A stretch of DNA of 64,000 nt from positions 4,490,000 to 4,553,999 of the forward strand of contig JABAKD010000029.1 in assembly GCA_012845835.1 (NCBI GenBank). The letters run 5' to 3'. The stretch's first letter is position 1, and each line of letters begins with the position of its first letter. The notes under the pieces were generated by a model that was given only the letters and a program-made list of their open reading frames with translations, did not search any database and was not told the DNA's origin. Origin of the DNA: Undaria pinnatifida (Eukaryota > Sar > Phaeophyceae > Laminariales > Alariaceae). Below are positions 53,776 through 64,000 of the stretch, piece by piece. The translations under genes were made by a program, and so were the position numbers.

Positions 53776-53851
53776 ATCATTGTTAAACAGTAGAAACAGC
53801 GAACCTAGCGTACTACTGTAAATCATGATATATTATACCATTCTCCCGAAA

Positions 53852-54241
53852 TCAAATGTTCATCACAAAATCCTGGTGAAAACGAAAAACTGGACCGGCG
53901 AGTGCCTTCGTCAGGAAGTCTGCGTGTTGCCGCTCAGACTCTACGGCGACAATGTGAAACTCTCCCCTGAATACAAGCTCTCGTAGGAAGTGGTGCCTAA
54001 TGTCGATGTGTTTCGAATTCGACGCGCACACCGGGTTATGAGCCAGGTGACTTGCCCCCTTGTCCTCCAAAATCGTGATACATGCAGGACCAAGACCAGG
54101 CAAAATAAAACTCCACACGTACCGCAAGAAAAGCACCTTCTTGATGGTGTCTGCCAGTGCTACGTACTCGGCTTCTGTGGTCGAAAGCGTCACGCACTTT
54201 TGAGTCCTCGAAAACCAGCACACGCATGCCCCTGCGCACAT
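53852..54241 (-). pseudogene. copia 2 RNase H
   Basis: CVTLSTTEAEYVALADTIKK (catalytic Glu), SKHIDIRHHFLRELV and RQHADFLTKAL, the standard copia RNase H end. It is in a different frame from the reverse transcriptase. Confidence 0.85.
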
Positions 54242-55497
54242 GACAGCCCCACCGGAAACTGACCACCTTCAGTGGCCTTGCCGGCGTAGTCTGCATCCGC
54301 ATACGCAACCAGATCCAGTCCACTGCATCTCTGAAAAGTAAAGCCAAAATCACTCGTGAAAAAAACATACTCTAAAATGCCAACCGCCGTCTTCCAGTGT
54401 AACTCCCTGGGCGAGTTGGTGTACCTGGCTGCCGCTCTCACTGCGTTCGCAATATCCGGACGTGTCTGATTGGCAAGCCACGTCAAGAACCCTACCAGTT
54501 CGCGGAAATGCCAGTCGCCCTCGGGTTCAGTCGCATCGAACTCTTCGAGTTTACGGCCCTTTCCAAGCGGATTTCTCCTACCCGAACTAACGCCGAACTT
54601 CGAAGATGTGTTTTCAGCGAAAGCTTGCTGCGAGATCGTCAAAGTGCCAGCATCCCAATCTTTAGAACACCGGCAACCAGCATACCACCTTAGCTCGCCA
54701 CGGTTGTTAATCGGCACTAGGCGATCCGAGTCTTCGCAGAGTTGATCGTATTTAGCTTTTCGTCCTACTGCGAAGATGTCGTCTACATGAACTACTGTTA
54801 CTACGGAGACAGTTCCAGACTCGACCAAGCGCAAGACACACGCGTCTGCAAAACTCTGCTCAAACCCAAGACTCTTCATGTGCAATAGCAAGTGGTTGTG
54901 CCACGATCTCGACATTTGTTTCAAGCCGTAGAGACTGCGGTTCAAGCATACTACCTTACCAGACATCTCACCACAACCCCGGGGCAACCGCATAATAACA
55001 TCTTCGTCTAGGTGTGACTGACCAAAAGCCTGCTCTGCATCGAAATGACAAAGATCCAAATCCAACTCGCCAGCAATGGCACCCAACAAGAGGATGCAGG
55101 ACGCCGTAGGCATCGGGGCAAATGTCTCAAAGAAATCGACACCTACCCGATGCCCGCAACCCCTCGCTACCAACCTCGCCTTAGCCCTGGTTGCAAAACC
55201 AATCTCATTCGATTTCCAACCTTACACCCACTTCGCCGAAAGAACATTCAGGCCGTTTGGTTGCTAAATCGCACCGAAAGTACCCGCGTTCTCCAGGCCA
55301 CCATCTTCTTTCTCCATGGCCTGAATCCAGAGATCGGAATATTCGTCGGTGAGCGCTTCCGAGTACGAGCTCGGCGTCAAGAGCTTACTCACCGGGCGCG
55401 AGGGTAGGGGAGGGTTCTTGTGAGGTGGGGCTTGATGGTACAGTACATGACCAATACCCTCCCGCGCAGCCATCAAAGACAACAGTCCATGTTGCAT
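54190..55497 (-). pseudogene. copia 2 reverse transcriptase
   Basis: A 327-codon open frame (55173-54190) preceded by YSDLWIQAMEKEDGGL at about 55310-55355 in another frame. Palm motifs: LCHFDAEQAFGQSHLDEDV (motif A Asp), LNRSLYGLKQMSRSWHNHL, VVHVDDIFAVG (HVDD in place of YVDD; both Asp kept), GELRWYAGCRCSKD, then RELVGFLTWLANQTRPDIA and YADADYAGK. This could still fold, but a frameshift at about 54245 separates it from RNase H. Confidence 0.85.
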
Positions 55498-55699
55498 ACC
55501 CCCCTGATTGCGCGCGGTTTGCCCCCTGGTGCGTCTTAGTTAAGCTACGCCGTCATTTACAGTCTGCGGCCTGTCAATTCCTGCCTGGTTGCGAGCAGTT
55601 TGCGCCCGCGTGCGCCCCAGTTGTTGTGGCTCGCCACCATCACCAGCTCCTGAGAAGTAGTCCATCAGCCCTCGGGGGAGTTGATGACTAAGAGTCCGG

Positions 55700-55990
55700 T
55701 GCTGGTGCTGTTCCTGGTGTGACAGCGGCAACGACTGTGACTGCGTCAGCTTTGCCAGGCCTGGTAATGCCCTTGACGGCACCAGTAACGGCTGTGCCGG
55801 CCCCGGTGACGCCCTTGACGTCCACACCAGTGACGGCTGTGGCGACTCCGGTGACGCCCTTGACGAAAACGGTGACGGATGTGACGTCCCCGGTGACATC
55901 CTTGACGGCACCGGGACGGCACCGGTGACATGCCCGGTGACGGCTCCGGTGACGTCCTTGGCGGCACCGGTGCCGGCTCATACCATACCT
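55700..55990 (-). repeat. GTGACG minisatellite in the integrase-RT linker of copia 2
   Basis: Units of about 18-36 bp built on CCGGTGACGCCCTTGACG and GTGACGGCTGTGCC, some 12 copies. Translates to PVTAV or RHRSRH-type repeats depending on frame. Absent from copia 1. Confidence 0.8.
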
Positions 55991-56855
55991 CCCCGTCTTC
56001 CGGGGGCATCTGCGCCTCCGACAATCTCGGCCCAGGTGATGGGGTGTCCCTGCCCCATGCTGCAGGCAGCAACCCAGCAAAGGCTTCCCGCGGATGCTCC
56101 CAAGTAACATCGCGGGTGGACGACCGGCGGCCGGACACAAGCAACACCTTGCAACAGTCCCTCGGGTGGTTGCTGCAGCTGTTCAAGAAAAAGCACGCCT
56201 GTGCCTTCGGCTCAGATTTCAGCGCCCGCTTCACATGGTGAAAGCCAGGCTTGAGAAATGAGAGCAGTCGCGGGAACGGTGCTCTACCGTACAGCTTTTG
56301 GTAAGGCGACAACATGTCCGGTTTCTCGCTCACCCTCGCCGACAAGTTGATGGCATCACTCGCGTGCGCGCACGCTTCCGCCCACAGAGGCCCTGCCAGC
56401 GGCAGAGGCACGCCGCCGAACAGACGGGGAGCCGCCAGACGCCATCCTGGCCTCTAAGACTAGGGCAATCCTGCGCTCGACCACGCCGTCGTACTTCGGA
56501 GAGTCTACTGGCGTGTATTCTCGGCGGATGCGGTGGTGGTCCAGCAGCGTCATCAACTCACCCTTGCTGAATTCCGTACCGTTGTCTGAGCGCAGGCACT
56601 CCACAATGGATGGAGTGCCCTGTGCCCGAATGCCAGTAAGAAAACCAGCGAAAACAGCGGGCACGTCGGGCTTCTCCTTGAGGAAGTACATCCAAACCGA
56701 GAAAAATCGTCCACAATCATCATTAGGTAGTGTTGACCACCAGACGACGCGGGGCGCTTTCCGGACAGGTCTACAAACAGACACTCAAACGGTTTGGTCG
56801 AGCGCTGTTGGTAGATCTCGGGACAGGCATCCTCCTCCCCTTCGCTTCGGAACAC
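55746..56855 (-). pseudogene. copia 2 integrase
   Basis: ECLFVDLSGKRP (first catalytic Asp), then after a frameshift near 56700 CLRSDNGTEFSKGELM (second Asp) and DSPKYDGVVERRIALVLEAR (Glu), i.e. D-D-E all present. A further frame (56411-55980) continues with WAEACAHASDAINLSARV and SPYQKLYGRAPFP, the end of the copia integrase. Downstream the frame runs into a minisatellite (55700-55990). Confidence 0.8.
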
Positions 56856-56886
56856 TCAGCACGAGGGACCAACTCTCCTACCACTT

Positions 56887-57467
56887 CTACACCATGTTGA
56901 CGCGCCGTCTCGCGTAGAGTTTCAGCATGTGGGCTAGTGCAACGTGCAGATGGTTAATATCGATCCGTTGCTGCTTGCCAGAGACTAATACTGCGGTAGC
57001 CATGGGGGGGTCGGTTATCCTAGTTGCGGAGCAGTATGAACCAGCCTCTCTGCGCACGACCAAACACTCCCCCCAAGCATGTGAACCCCCTTGTGTCCAC
57101 GGTGACACGGCACTTTGACATCACAGCGTGCAATGAGAACAAGTTAAACTCGACTCCAGGCACGTATGCCACATTCGTCAGTCGTACATGCATGTCACCA
57201 CCCTGGCAGTGCATCAGCAGAGACAGCTTGCCAAAGCACTCGACGTCCATCATCATCATGTCACCTATCACTAACCTTTCCTTACCTACCGCAGGGGGCG
57301 CCCATCATCGTCATGTCACCCATCACTAACCTCTCCTTACCTACCGGAGGGGGCTTACAGTCAAACATCCCAGTGGGGTCCCCCGTGACGTGACACGAAG
57401 CACCAGAGTCGGCAACCCACTCATCTCTACCACTACCCCCAGAAAGGTCACGAGGCGTCTCCTTCAT
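56887..57467 (-). pseudogene. copia 2 protease and pre-integrase domain
   Basis: Protease active site EWVADSGASCHVTGD (DSGAS intact, about 57395-57430). A 55-bp tandem duplication (CATGTCACC at 57257 and 57312) lies right after it; because 55 is not a multiple of three it breaks the frame. The other frame continues with LTNVAYVPGVEFNLFSLHAV and a zinc-binding part INHLHVALAHMLKLYARR. Confidence 0.8.
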
Positions 57468-57567
57468 TTCGGAGGGGTATTGGATTGGTTAAGCAGTCTG
57501 CGCGGTCAGAACGTTTGGGTCGTCAGACGTGCTACTGCTATGCGTGGATTCCGCTGCCCCTTGAGAG

Positions 57568-58143
57568 TCATACGGGGAATAGACGGTCGAGCGGGTGCAT
57601 GGTGCTGCTGCGGCAACGTACTGCGGAGCATAGTTTGTCGGAGCGTAGCCACCAGCTCGATAGGGAAGGGGGGTTAATCGATGTAGCGTGCGCGCCGAAA
57701 TAACCCGAGCTAGGTGGGTAATTTTGCGCGACGTGTGCGTGTGCGTGCGCAGTGCATTGAGCGGCATAATGCCCCGGCTGCTGACACTTGAAGCATAACC
57801 GGGGAGCTACTGGGGTACCTCTACGTGGCGGTACCGATCCTGCCGGTGGCGGGCGTTTCGGTGGTAGCGCACCAGGCGGGGGTTGAACTGGTACGTATTC
57901 CATCGGGGGTACATCACCAGCATTCCCAAAAGGGGCCAACCTCGAGTCATCCCAACGCCACTGGCCATATACCGGATCTAAACGGTACGTTAGGCCCACT
58001 ACACCGCCACCACCACTTTGGTGCTGCCGCTGCTGCTGGTGGTGCGGCGGCTGCGGCTGCTGCTGCTGCTGCCGCCGTTGCTGCTGCTGTTGCGACTGCT
58101 GCTGTTTCTGATGTTTTTGTCTGTTTTTCTGTTTCCCTTTTAA
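57568..58143 (-). pseudogene. copia 2 gag C-terminus, Gln-rich
   Basis: Open on the minus strand from the LTR edge: a Gln/His-rich tract encoded by (CAG)n (about 58010-58110), then LTYRLDPVYGQWRWDDSR, a Pro-rich segment, and a zinc knuckle CFKCQQPGHYAAQC (C-x2-C-x4-H-x4-C). The conserved gag core seen in copia 1 is missing, so the gag is truncated by a deletion next to the LTR. Confidence 0.7.
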
Positions 58144-58146
58144 GTC

Positions 58147-58317
58147 AAGTTGCTCCTAGCCAAGGCGCAGCGTGGAGTGCGCTCGTCAGGAAGAAAAGGC
58201 GGCTAAATAGGCAGTGTATTTCCACCATCCCGATATCGCGCTATCATGTGGCCAACCTATCACTGGAAACCCCTACAATACTCAGCCGTCATCATATCCG
58301 CATCATATCCAAGCATA
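58147..58317 (-). repeat. 5' LTR of copia 2
   Basis: Same sequence as 52421-52590 with about 15 differences. Confidence 0.85.
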
Positions 58318-61300
58318 CAAACATCACCTTCCGGTTGAGCTCTGTAATGCGACGGTAATGCTGGTGCGAGGTGGAGTGCAGGGTCCTCCGTCACAACAAT
58401 ACTCACGAACGGAAGCAAAAAAAGAGGCTGCGATAACCCTCCCCCCTGCTTTTTTTTCGAGTTCCATCCTGCTAACCAAGAATCTCCGCATTTGTAGCGG
58501 CGATGCACAACGACCGTGCGAGCAACACTTGTTGGCAAAAAGCCTCACCTGCAGCTAAGGTCGGCGGGCCGAGCCTTCCCCACGGTGGGATTGTCACCGG
58601 CTTAACCATTTTCCAACTCCTAAACTATCTCGCCAAAATTTCAAGTATTCTCCCCATATCGGGAGTGAGGTGCGAAAAAAAGCGTTTCAAGTTCCTACGA
58701 GTACAGACTTGTTCAAGTTAAACGCCGGAAAAGTCTCCCCGCGAATGCAGCTCGCAAATAACTAGTCAAATAGTGAATATTTGGTATCATACTGACCCCC
58801 ATGCCCATTGAAAGAGGGTGACATGGCCAGTTTTTTTTATAACAGCCCCGGGCTGTCTCTAGGAGCGAAACTCGTATCCACCAATGACAGGCCTTCAAAT
58901 TATTCAATAATAGTCAGACTTTTTCAAAGCAGAGTGAAAAAAAGCATTTCGCCACATTTTGCACGAGCGTTTTGAGCACCTGTGGCGCTCTACCCGCAAG
59001 AAAAGAAAATTAGGGCCAAACTATGTCAAAATACAGATCTGGAACCACCTCTACCACTGTAATATTTTGTGCACGATATTCCACAGTTCAACGCACCACC
59101 CTGCGATGGGGCCTTGGGTACTCTCGCTACAGTGTTGCAAAGCGGCAGCAGTTTTGGTGACCTGCAAGCACCGCGACAGTGTCGCTGAAGTTTGAAAATG
59201 TCGTTCCAGCTTGTTGGATTTTCTCCTTTCTCATACTGCGGCCAAGTTATTTTTTACTGCTGAACCGATGATCAGTGCCAGGTCGTACGTACGTGCAATT
59301 TTATTTTTTAAAACGTTTGTTCTGTGATCTAGCGCTACAACACTACCTACCAGGTAACGTGTTTTTTTGTCCACTTCTCGTTGTTTTTATAGGCGCGCGT
59401 TTCCAGCGATTGCGGCGTCGGCTACGTAAACCACGAAGTTCACCACCCTGGAATACCTTCCCTCCCTGTATACTCGAGCACACGGCGAATCTTAGGCGAT
59501 TTCATCAACATTTACCACCCCGACTGTGACGATGAAAAACTTGTAAACTGGCGGCGCGACTGCTGGGACCATACGAGGCAACTGCCCAAACGAAACACGA
59601 CATGGTGATGGTGCACCGGATTTCTCCACTTCTAACAAGACAAGGGCCACGCCAGCTGCAGATAAGACCATATCATGCCTTGGTGGGATTCCCACGAGCG
59701 TGGTGTGCCATTTGAAGGCTTCAGTGGGGAGAACGGCGCCGGTGAAAGAGTACAGAACTCTGAATGACCCAGTGCGGGGATGTTTTCGACAAAACCCCGG
59801 TTTTAAGAATATTTGGCGTTATAGGCTGTATCACATCGTTTGGTGGGCAGAGCAACACAGGTGGTTGGAGGCACTCCAAGGCATGCCTGTAGGATTTCTC
59901 GCGAAAAAAAAAAAATGTCTGACCTGCGTATGTTCAATATTAAAACAGAATATAGCAAAACAACTGGATCCTACACTAAAACCAATTCATTTTAAGGAAA
60001 CAACGCAGTTTGCTTATTGTTACGCACTAAAGTCCAAATGTCCACGCCGTTTCGAGAGATAGACCCTGACAGTTTGCACACGGGTTCTACATGTCCATAC
60101 CGAGGCCTCTGACCTCCGTTTTTTTTTTTTTCCGCCGAACTTGTTTGGCGTGACGTGGTCAAAATTGCCAAAAAAAAATTAACAGACGAAAACTCATGCA
60201 ACAGAGAAAAAAAATTAAAAGTGAGAACTTCGCAACGGCTTTACATAAGACGTGTGCAAAAGATTGCGGTCTGAATCGAAAAAACGGTGTAGACATTCGC
60301 CGTGGAATACAAATCCTCCCTTTAACTTGAACCAGCCTGTATCGTTACGTATTACCGTGGTCAGGGAGGCACAAAAACAAAATTATCTTTCGCGTACATT
60401 GTTGTTTAATAGGCGGCCGCTAAAATAAAGTTGAACGAAAAAATTGTCATTCCTCGATTTGCACAAAACCACAACGCTCCGATTGGTGTTACCCTTTGAT
60501 ATTTCTAGGAATATGGCTCCGATGGTGATGGATATTTTAGTCTCCTTAGTTTGCTTGAGTTACAGAATATTATTCGAGCACCCGCTGCATCCGAGCGGCA
60601 TAAGACCTCCCGAGACCACAGGACGGTCCCACGCCCCCCCTCCCCCCCCACACCCCCCCCCGCACAGCATCCCTCGAGATCCCCGGCGAAAGAAAAGGCA
60701 TCGGCCCCGAACTCGATGAGCATGGGGCGTCAAAATGTTTTTCTGCACGGGATGGTCTTTGAACCTTCCCCGGGATGTGTTTTTTTTCAAAAGTGCAGGA
60801 GACATCGTTTTTCTTCGTCTTGGTCGGCATGGTCCACTGTTTTGGTTTTCACCAATATGAGGGCGTTTTTTTCAGAGGGTGCCATCGAATCATCCCCTCC
60901 AAGTTCTGGTCAGCGGCAGAGCTGCCGCTTCGCCGCCGACATCTTGGGTGCTCGAGCCCCACCATGCGATAATTTATTCTACATTTTTTATCTGAAAGTA
61001 TACTAAAGTAAAAGCACTACGCTTGTTTTTCGCGTCTCAACAGTATATACCAGGTACCAGGTATCAAGTGCCTGATACCAGGTATATCATTTTATGTTAG
61101 AAACCACACGATTTGAGTGCAAATTGAAACACAAACGGTTACAGGTTTTGACCGTGTACCCGTGAGCGGGATGGGTGGGTGGGTGGCCGCTTTTCGCACG
61201 AGCGGCGGGCGTATATCAGCCTCACTGGTGTAGCAGCGGCGTACCACTAGTCCTATCACAATCCCAGGTGTTTTTGTCGCCATATCGGGAGTGCGGTGCT

Positions 61301-61384
61301 AAAAAGCTTATCTATCGGCGGTCCACGCACTCGACACACACATGTATATTCAGGCGATGGTGACATATAGAGCTACTCCCTAGC
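58318..61384. other. No recognised gene
   Basis: AT-leaning DNA with many T/A homopolymer runs. C-rich patch at 60630-60660. CCAGGTA-type words recur at 61048-61085 (TACCAGGTA, CCAGGTATC, TACCAGGTAT). ORFs of about 120-150 codons (59700-60062, 60551-61006) have no domain. Confidence 0.4.
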
Positions 61385-61458
61385 CTACACAGTAGCACTT
61401 GTACCAGGCATGTGTAGCCAACGAAGAAAAGTGCACTTTCGAAGACTAAGGGCCGCCC

Positions 61459-61773
61459 TTATCGGAGATGAGAATTTCCTAAATTTCCTCTGTTTTTTCC
61501 AGAATTTCCATGGAAAAACGTCTGCATTGTTATCGAGCGCGGGGTTGTTTGTCTTTTTTTCCTTGATTTTTGAAAGTCGAGCCATAAAGCAAGACCGGCA
61601 CCACCCACACCAGCAGTCACGCGCGTCGTCACACAGCAAGCGTGAGCGAACATCCCCGAAGACCGCAGAGGAAAGCACCCAGGCCAAGTAAATTCGTGCA
61701 ATCCGGCGACAGCAGCCCCTGGTGTCAGCAACATGCCGAGCACGACGACGACACCAGCTATAGCCTTCTTCAT
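61459..61773 (-). CDS. Hypothetical ORF with a signal-peptide-like start
   Basis: From ATG 61773 (minus) the frame begins MKKAIAGVVVVLGMLLTPGA followed by AVAG: two Lys, a hydrophobic core of about 14 residues and an A-x-A cleavage-like end, the form of a secretory signal peptide. It continues 105 codons in total, with a Cys-containing middle (HACCVTTRV), without a known domain. The ORF extends 35 codons upstream in frame to 61878. An overlapping frame (61385-61900) exists on the same strand. It may be exon 1 of a secreted-protein gene; not confirmed. Confidence 0.35.
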   Translation of the reverse strand: MKKAIAGVVVVLGMLLTPGAAVAGLHEFTWPGCFPLRSSGMFAHACCVTTRVTAGVGGAGLALWLDFQKSRKKRQTTPRSITMQTFFHGNSGKNRGNLGNSHLR

Positions 61774-61900
61774 GTTTCTGTGCCTCGTGTCTGGATAGTT
61801 GGTAAGGCCGAATCGCTGCTTCGTCCGACTCGAGGATGAGGCCTCCGGAGGCCCCGGCCGCTTTCTTCCATCTGCCATAATGCTGGACCACCCTGGTCAA

Positions 61901-62980
61901 CGTTTGAAGCTACCCAATGGTCCCAGCGTTGAGCCACGGCGCTTGTCGGAGCACTGCCTTCGAAATATGGAAATTGACGGCAGGATTTCCTACTTGTGAT
62001 TATTAAATTTTCCATATTTTGTGGGGCTGCAGGATTTCACAAATTACGGCAGAACGCCTCCGTATTGGGACAGCTTACGCTATACCTACAATGGGACTCG
62101 AAGGGTGCGCCAGCTAGCGTTGGGCTGCGAAAGCAACTGCGTTAAATCGACACACGACGCGTATGAAAATACGCGGAAGTGTGGTGAGCTAAAGCTTTAT
62201 TTTTCCCCATCCGCCGGAGGATAAAAAAAAAAAAAAAAAAAGCCTCCGTATATTTAAGACACATTTCACAAATATGGAAATTTAGGAAATGTAATACAAA
62301 AAAAGGTCTCCGATAAGAACGGCCCTAAGAATCTCGCAAGCTTCGTAGCAAAGAACGTGTAGGTTAGTAGGGAGTATTGCATAACAACACCGAGCCATCC
62401 CACGCTAGGGGTGCAGCAGATTCTAAGATTTTTCTGAGCTCCTAACACGATAAGTTCGATACCTCGCCCCATACATGACTTCGAAAGCATTTGGTTCGCG
62501 CAACCCGACCGACATTGCTATGCGCTAGTCCTAACAACAACCATTGTACTCGTAAAATTGTCACGCTAACCGGTAGTGCGACACTTGAGAAGAGCTCAAC
62601 AATCAACCGTCACATTATCCACATTATCAGAACCACTAGTTGACCCGACAACTGCAACCCCTAGCGTTAGTACCGTGACATGTAACATGACTCCACCACA
62701 CACCTGGAGTTGACAAATCATGGCCTTTTTGGCGTTGACCACGAGCGCCGCCCTCTCCAGCACATTTCGCAAGATCTGACAATCCAAGTAAAATGAAACG
62801 CCCACAGCGCAGGGGAGGGTGGGGGGCGGGGGGTTGTACTCATGATCATGCATGGCCACATAGACCGTCCATGGAGGCTTCCATTGAGGAGCTTCCAATA
62901 TGGCACTCCCATGGTGCTCTCATAGTGGTTTCATGGTCGACCAAGGCTAGCTAGACGGTAGTGACCCTCGCAGGTGGGGG
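61901..62980. other. No recognised gene
   Basis: (A)18 or so at 62223-62240. GGGGTGCAGCAGATTCTAA-ATTTTCTG-GCTCCTAACA at about 62405-62445 matches 49053-49092 closely (CGGTAGGGTTGCAGCAGATT), and CATTTGGTTCGCGCAACCCGACC against GCATTCGTTCGCGCAACCCAACC continues it: a dispersed repeat of about 180 bp (49050-49230 and 62400-62580). 62865-62935 holds CCATGG/CTTCCA words like the 18660-19830 field. Confidence 0.55.
62400..62600 (+). repeat. Dispersed repeat, copy 2
   Basis: See 49050-49230. Distance 13.3 kb, same orientation. Confidence 0.6.
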
Positions 62981-62986
62981 GCGTAA

Positions 62987-64000
62987 TCATTTGTCGCTTG
63001 CCTTGGTTATTTGACCATTGAACACGCATCCCTTTCGAGTATGGAGCACCGTTCCTACTCCTAATAGAGACACCTCCGACATTTGGGCGCTCATTACGCT
63101 TTCTACTACATAGAAACTGTTCGCTCATCCTATCCCTGTCCTGTTTCGCCGTCTGCGGCCACAACCTATCTCCTAGCATAGCGATATTTTCTCGCTACTC
63201 TCTAGTCTACCAATCTCTTCCATGTCACATCCGTCTAATTTCCTCATCTCCTCTAAGGCATCCCGTTCCACCTTGTAAACTTCAAATTCTCCACCTATGT
63301 GAGTCCTACTCTATTATTGGGCCACATGGGCACATATTTGTGGCGACGTCCTCCTCCTCCCGACTTCTGGTATACCTCCTTCTTCTTTCTGGTAGGTCCA
63401 GGTCCCCTACACGAAATCGCAGTTTCAGCTTTTTCGCGTAGTCCATTGGGCCGTGCAGATACCTTTTCATTCAAGCATCTCCGTCAACCCTCCGTATATC
63501 TCTAAGTGCTTCTCCTCTTCCACCTATTTCTTAGCGTTTGCCTTTCTCTTTCTTCTATTATTTATTTTACTTCTGTCTTGTACCCGCCAAACTTCTCTGT
63601 AGACAGTATCTCTTCTTGGTCTCCCCCTATATCCTTGCATATTTCCTCGAATACGTTATCCTATCTTAACCCAGCTTGCCCTTTTGTTACTTTCTCCCAT
63701 ACAGCATTATCAACTATGGCTGGCAACCTCTTTTCTGGCATAATCTTCAATTTATATTGCCATTTCAAATTTCTCGTCTCTATTGGTTTCACGTGGGTAT
63801 ATTCCTGATTCTGCTCTCAACACTGTGTTACTCGTCGTCCTTGAGCATCCTAGTATATTTTTAGCTGCTGTCATCTGCATTGTTCCCAGTTGTTTTACAA
63901 CTTCGCGTTCCTTTGCCATACTTCTCCTGCATACTCTAACTTTGATACGATCACATTCATCGGAATACATACATGAACTAATAGTGGTGTCAAGGTGCGG
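62987..64000 (-). mobile_element. LINE fragment of a second family (C-terminal region)
   Basis: On the minus strand, 63970-63752 contains QMTAAKNILGCSRTTSN-x-VLRAE-x-G, the thumb-side region found after the reverse transcriptase in some non-LTR elements. 63179-62987 contains LGDRLWPQTAKQDRDR, then RKRNERPNVGGVSIRS and RNGAP, ending in a stop at 62987-62989. The piece between (63180-63750) is in other frames and eroded. It differs from the APE LINE at 37645-40856. The 5' part lies beyond the window edge. Confidence 0.65.

Larger units (their letters stand above)
52421..58317 (-). mobile_element. Ty1/copia LTR retrotransposon 2, decayed
   Basis: LTRs of 170 bp (52421-52590) and 171 bp (58147-58317) about 91% alike. 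Minus-strand order: truncated Gln-rich gag with zinc knuckle, protease with intact DSGAS, integrase, a 327-codon open reverse-transcriptase frame, RNase H. This is the best-preserved element of the window. Defects: the gag N-terminus is missing (LTR joins the Gln-rich tract directly), frameshifts at about 57280, 56700, 55500 and 54245, and 1.26 kb of foreign-looking DNA between RNase H and the 3' LTR. No target-site duplication seen. Confidence 0.9.

Noticed and set aside
1-64000. CRISPR array, rRNA or bacterial operon
   Set aside because: No regular repeat-spacer pattern, no rRNA motifs, and gene structure is eukaryotic.

Overview
This is a eukaryotic, repeat-dense stretch of DNA. I infer a brown alga (Phaeophyceae) or a close stramenopile. 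The reasons are the retrotransposon protein families present, the mixed base composition with abundant triplet and G/T-rich minisatellites, genes broken by short GT-AG introns, and scattered TTAGGG-like tracts. There is no bacterial operon, rRNA, complete tRNA or CRISPR array. The species assignment comes from family resemblance, not a database search.

Layout. 1-3075: a decayed Ty3/gypsy element on the plus strand (protease, integrase, integrase tail; reverse transcriptase lost). Its integrase is interrupted by a 374-bp miniature LTR element (TRIM-like) with 85-bp LTRs and a 4-bp target duplication. 3085-7640: minisatellites and low-complexity DNA. 8875-11149: a multi-exon, minus-strand zinc-finger-like gene that looks like a pseudogene. 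11830-14280: triplet-rich and then featureless DNA. 14478-18750: a segment of about 1.5 kb present three times in tandem, each copy with minus-strand coding-like sequence and a 17-bp minisatellite. 18660-19830: a field of CCATGGAAGCTTCC-like words. 19850-26345: mostly non-coding, with a diverged dispersed repeat pair. 26857-28140: the longest uninterrupted ORF not explained by a transposon (427 aa, Ser-rich, acidic C-terminus), with coding-like sequence continuing in frame past its stop. 30200-31069: a tandem duplication leading into a truncated NADAR (YbiA-like) domain.

31213-36949: a decayed Ty1/copia element on the minus strand with both LTRs. 37070-40856: a decayed APE-type LINE (minus), ending in a tandem duplication with a (GTT)n tract. 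41520-42590: triplet tracts flanking a 64-bp VNTR. 42590-46180: little of note apart from telomere-like tracts. 46185-50667: candidate minus-strand low-complexity exons, with a G/T-rich degenerate tandem repeat field. 51709-52075: the 3' end of a second LINE family and a (CCCTA)n block. 52421-58317: a second, younger-looking Ty1/copia on the minus strand with a 327-aa open reverse-transcriptase frame. 58318-62980: largely empty. 62987-64000: a fragment of the second LINE family, running off the window.

Functionally the window reads as a transposon and satellite graveyard. I see no complete autonomous element; all retroelement pol genes carry frameshifts, stops or changed catalytic residues. 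Host coding potential is limited to the 427-aa ORF, the NADAR fragment, the zinc-finger pseudogene and a few low-complexity exon candidates.
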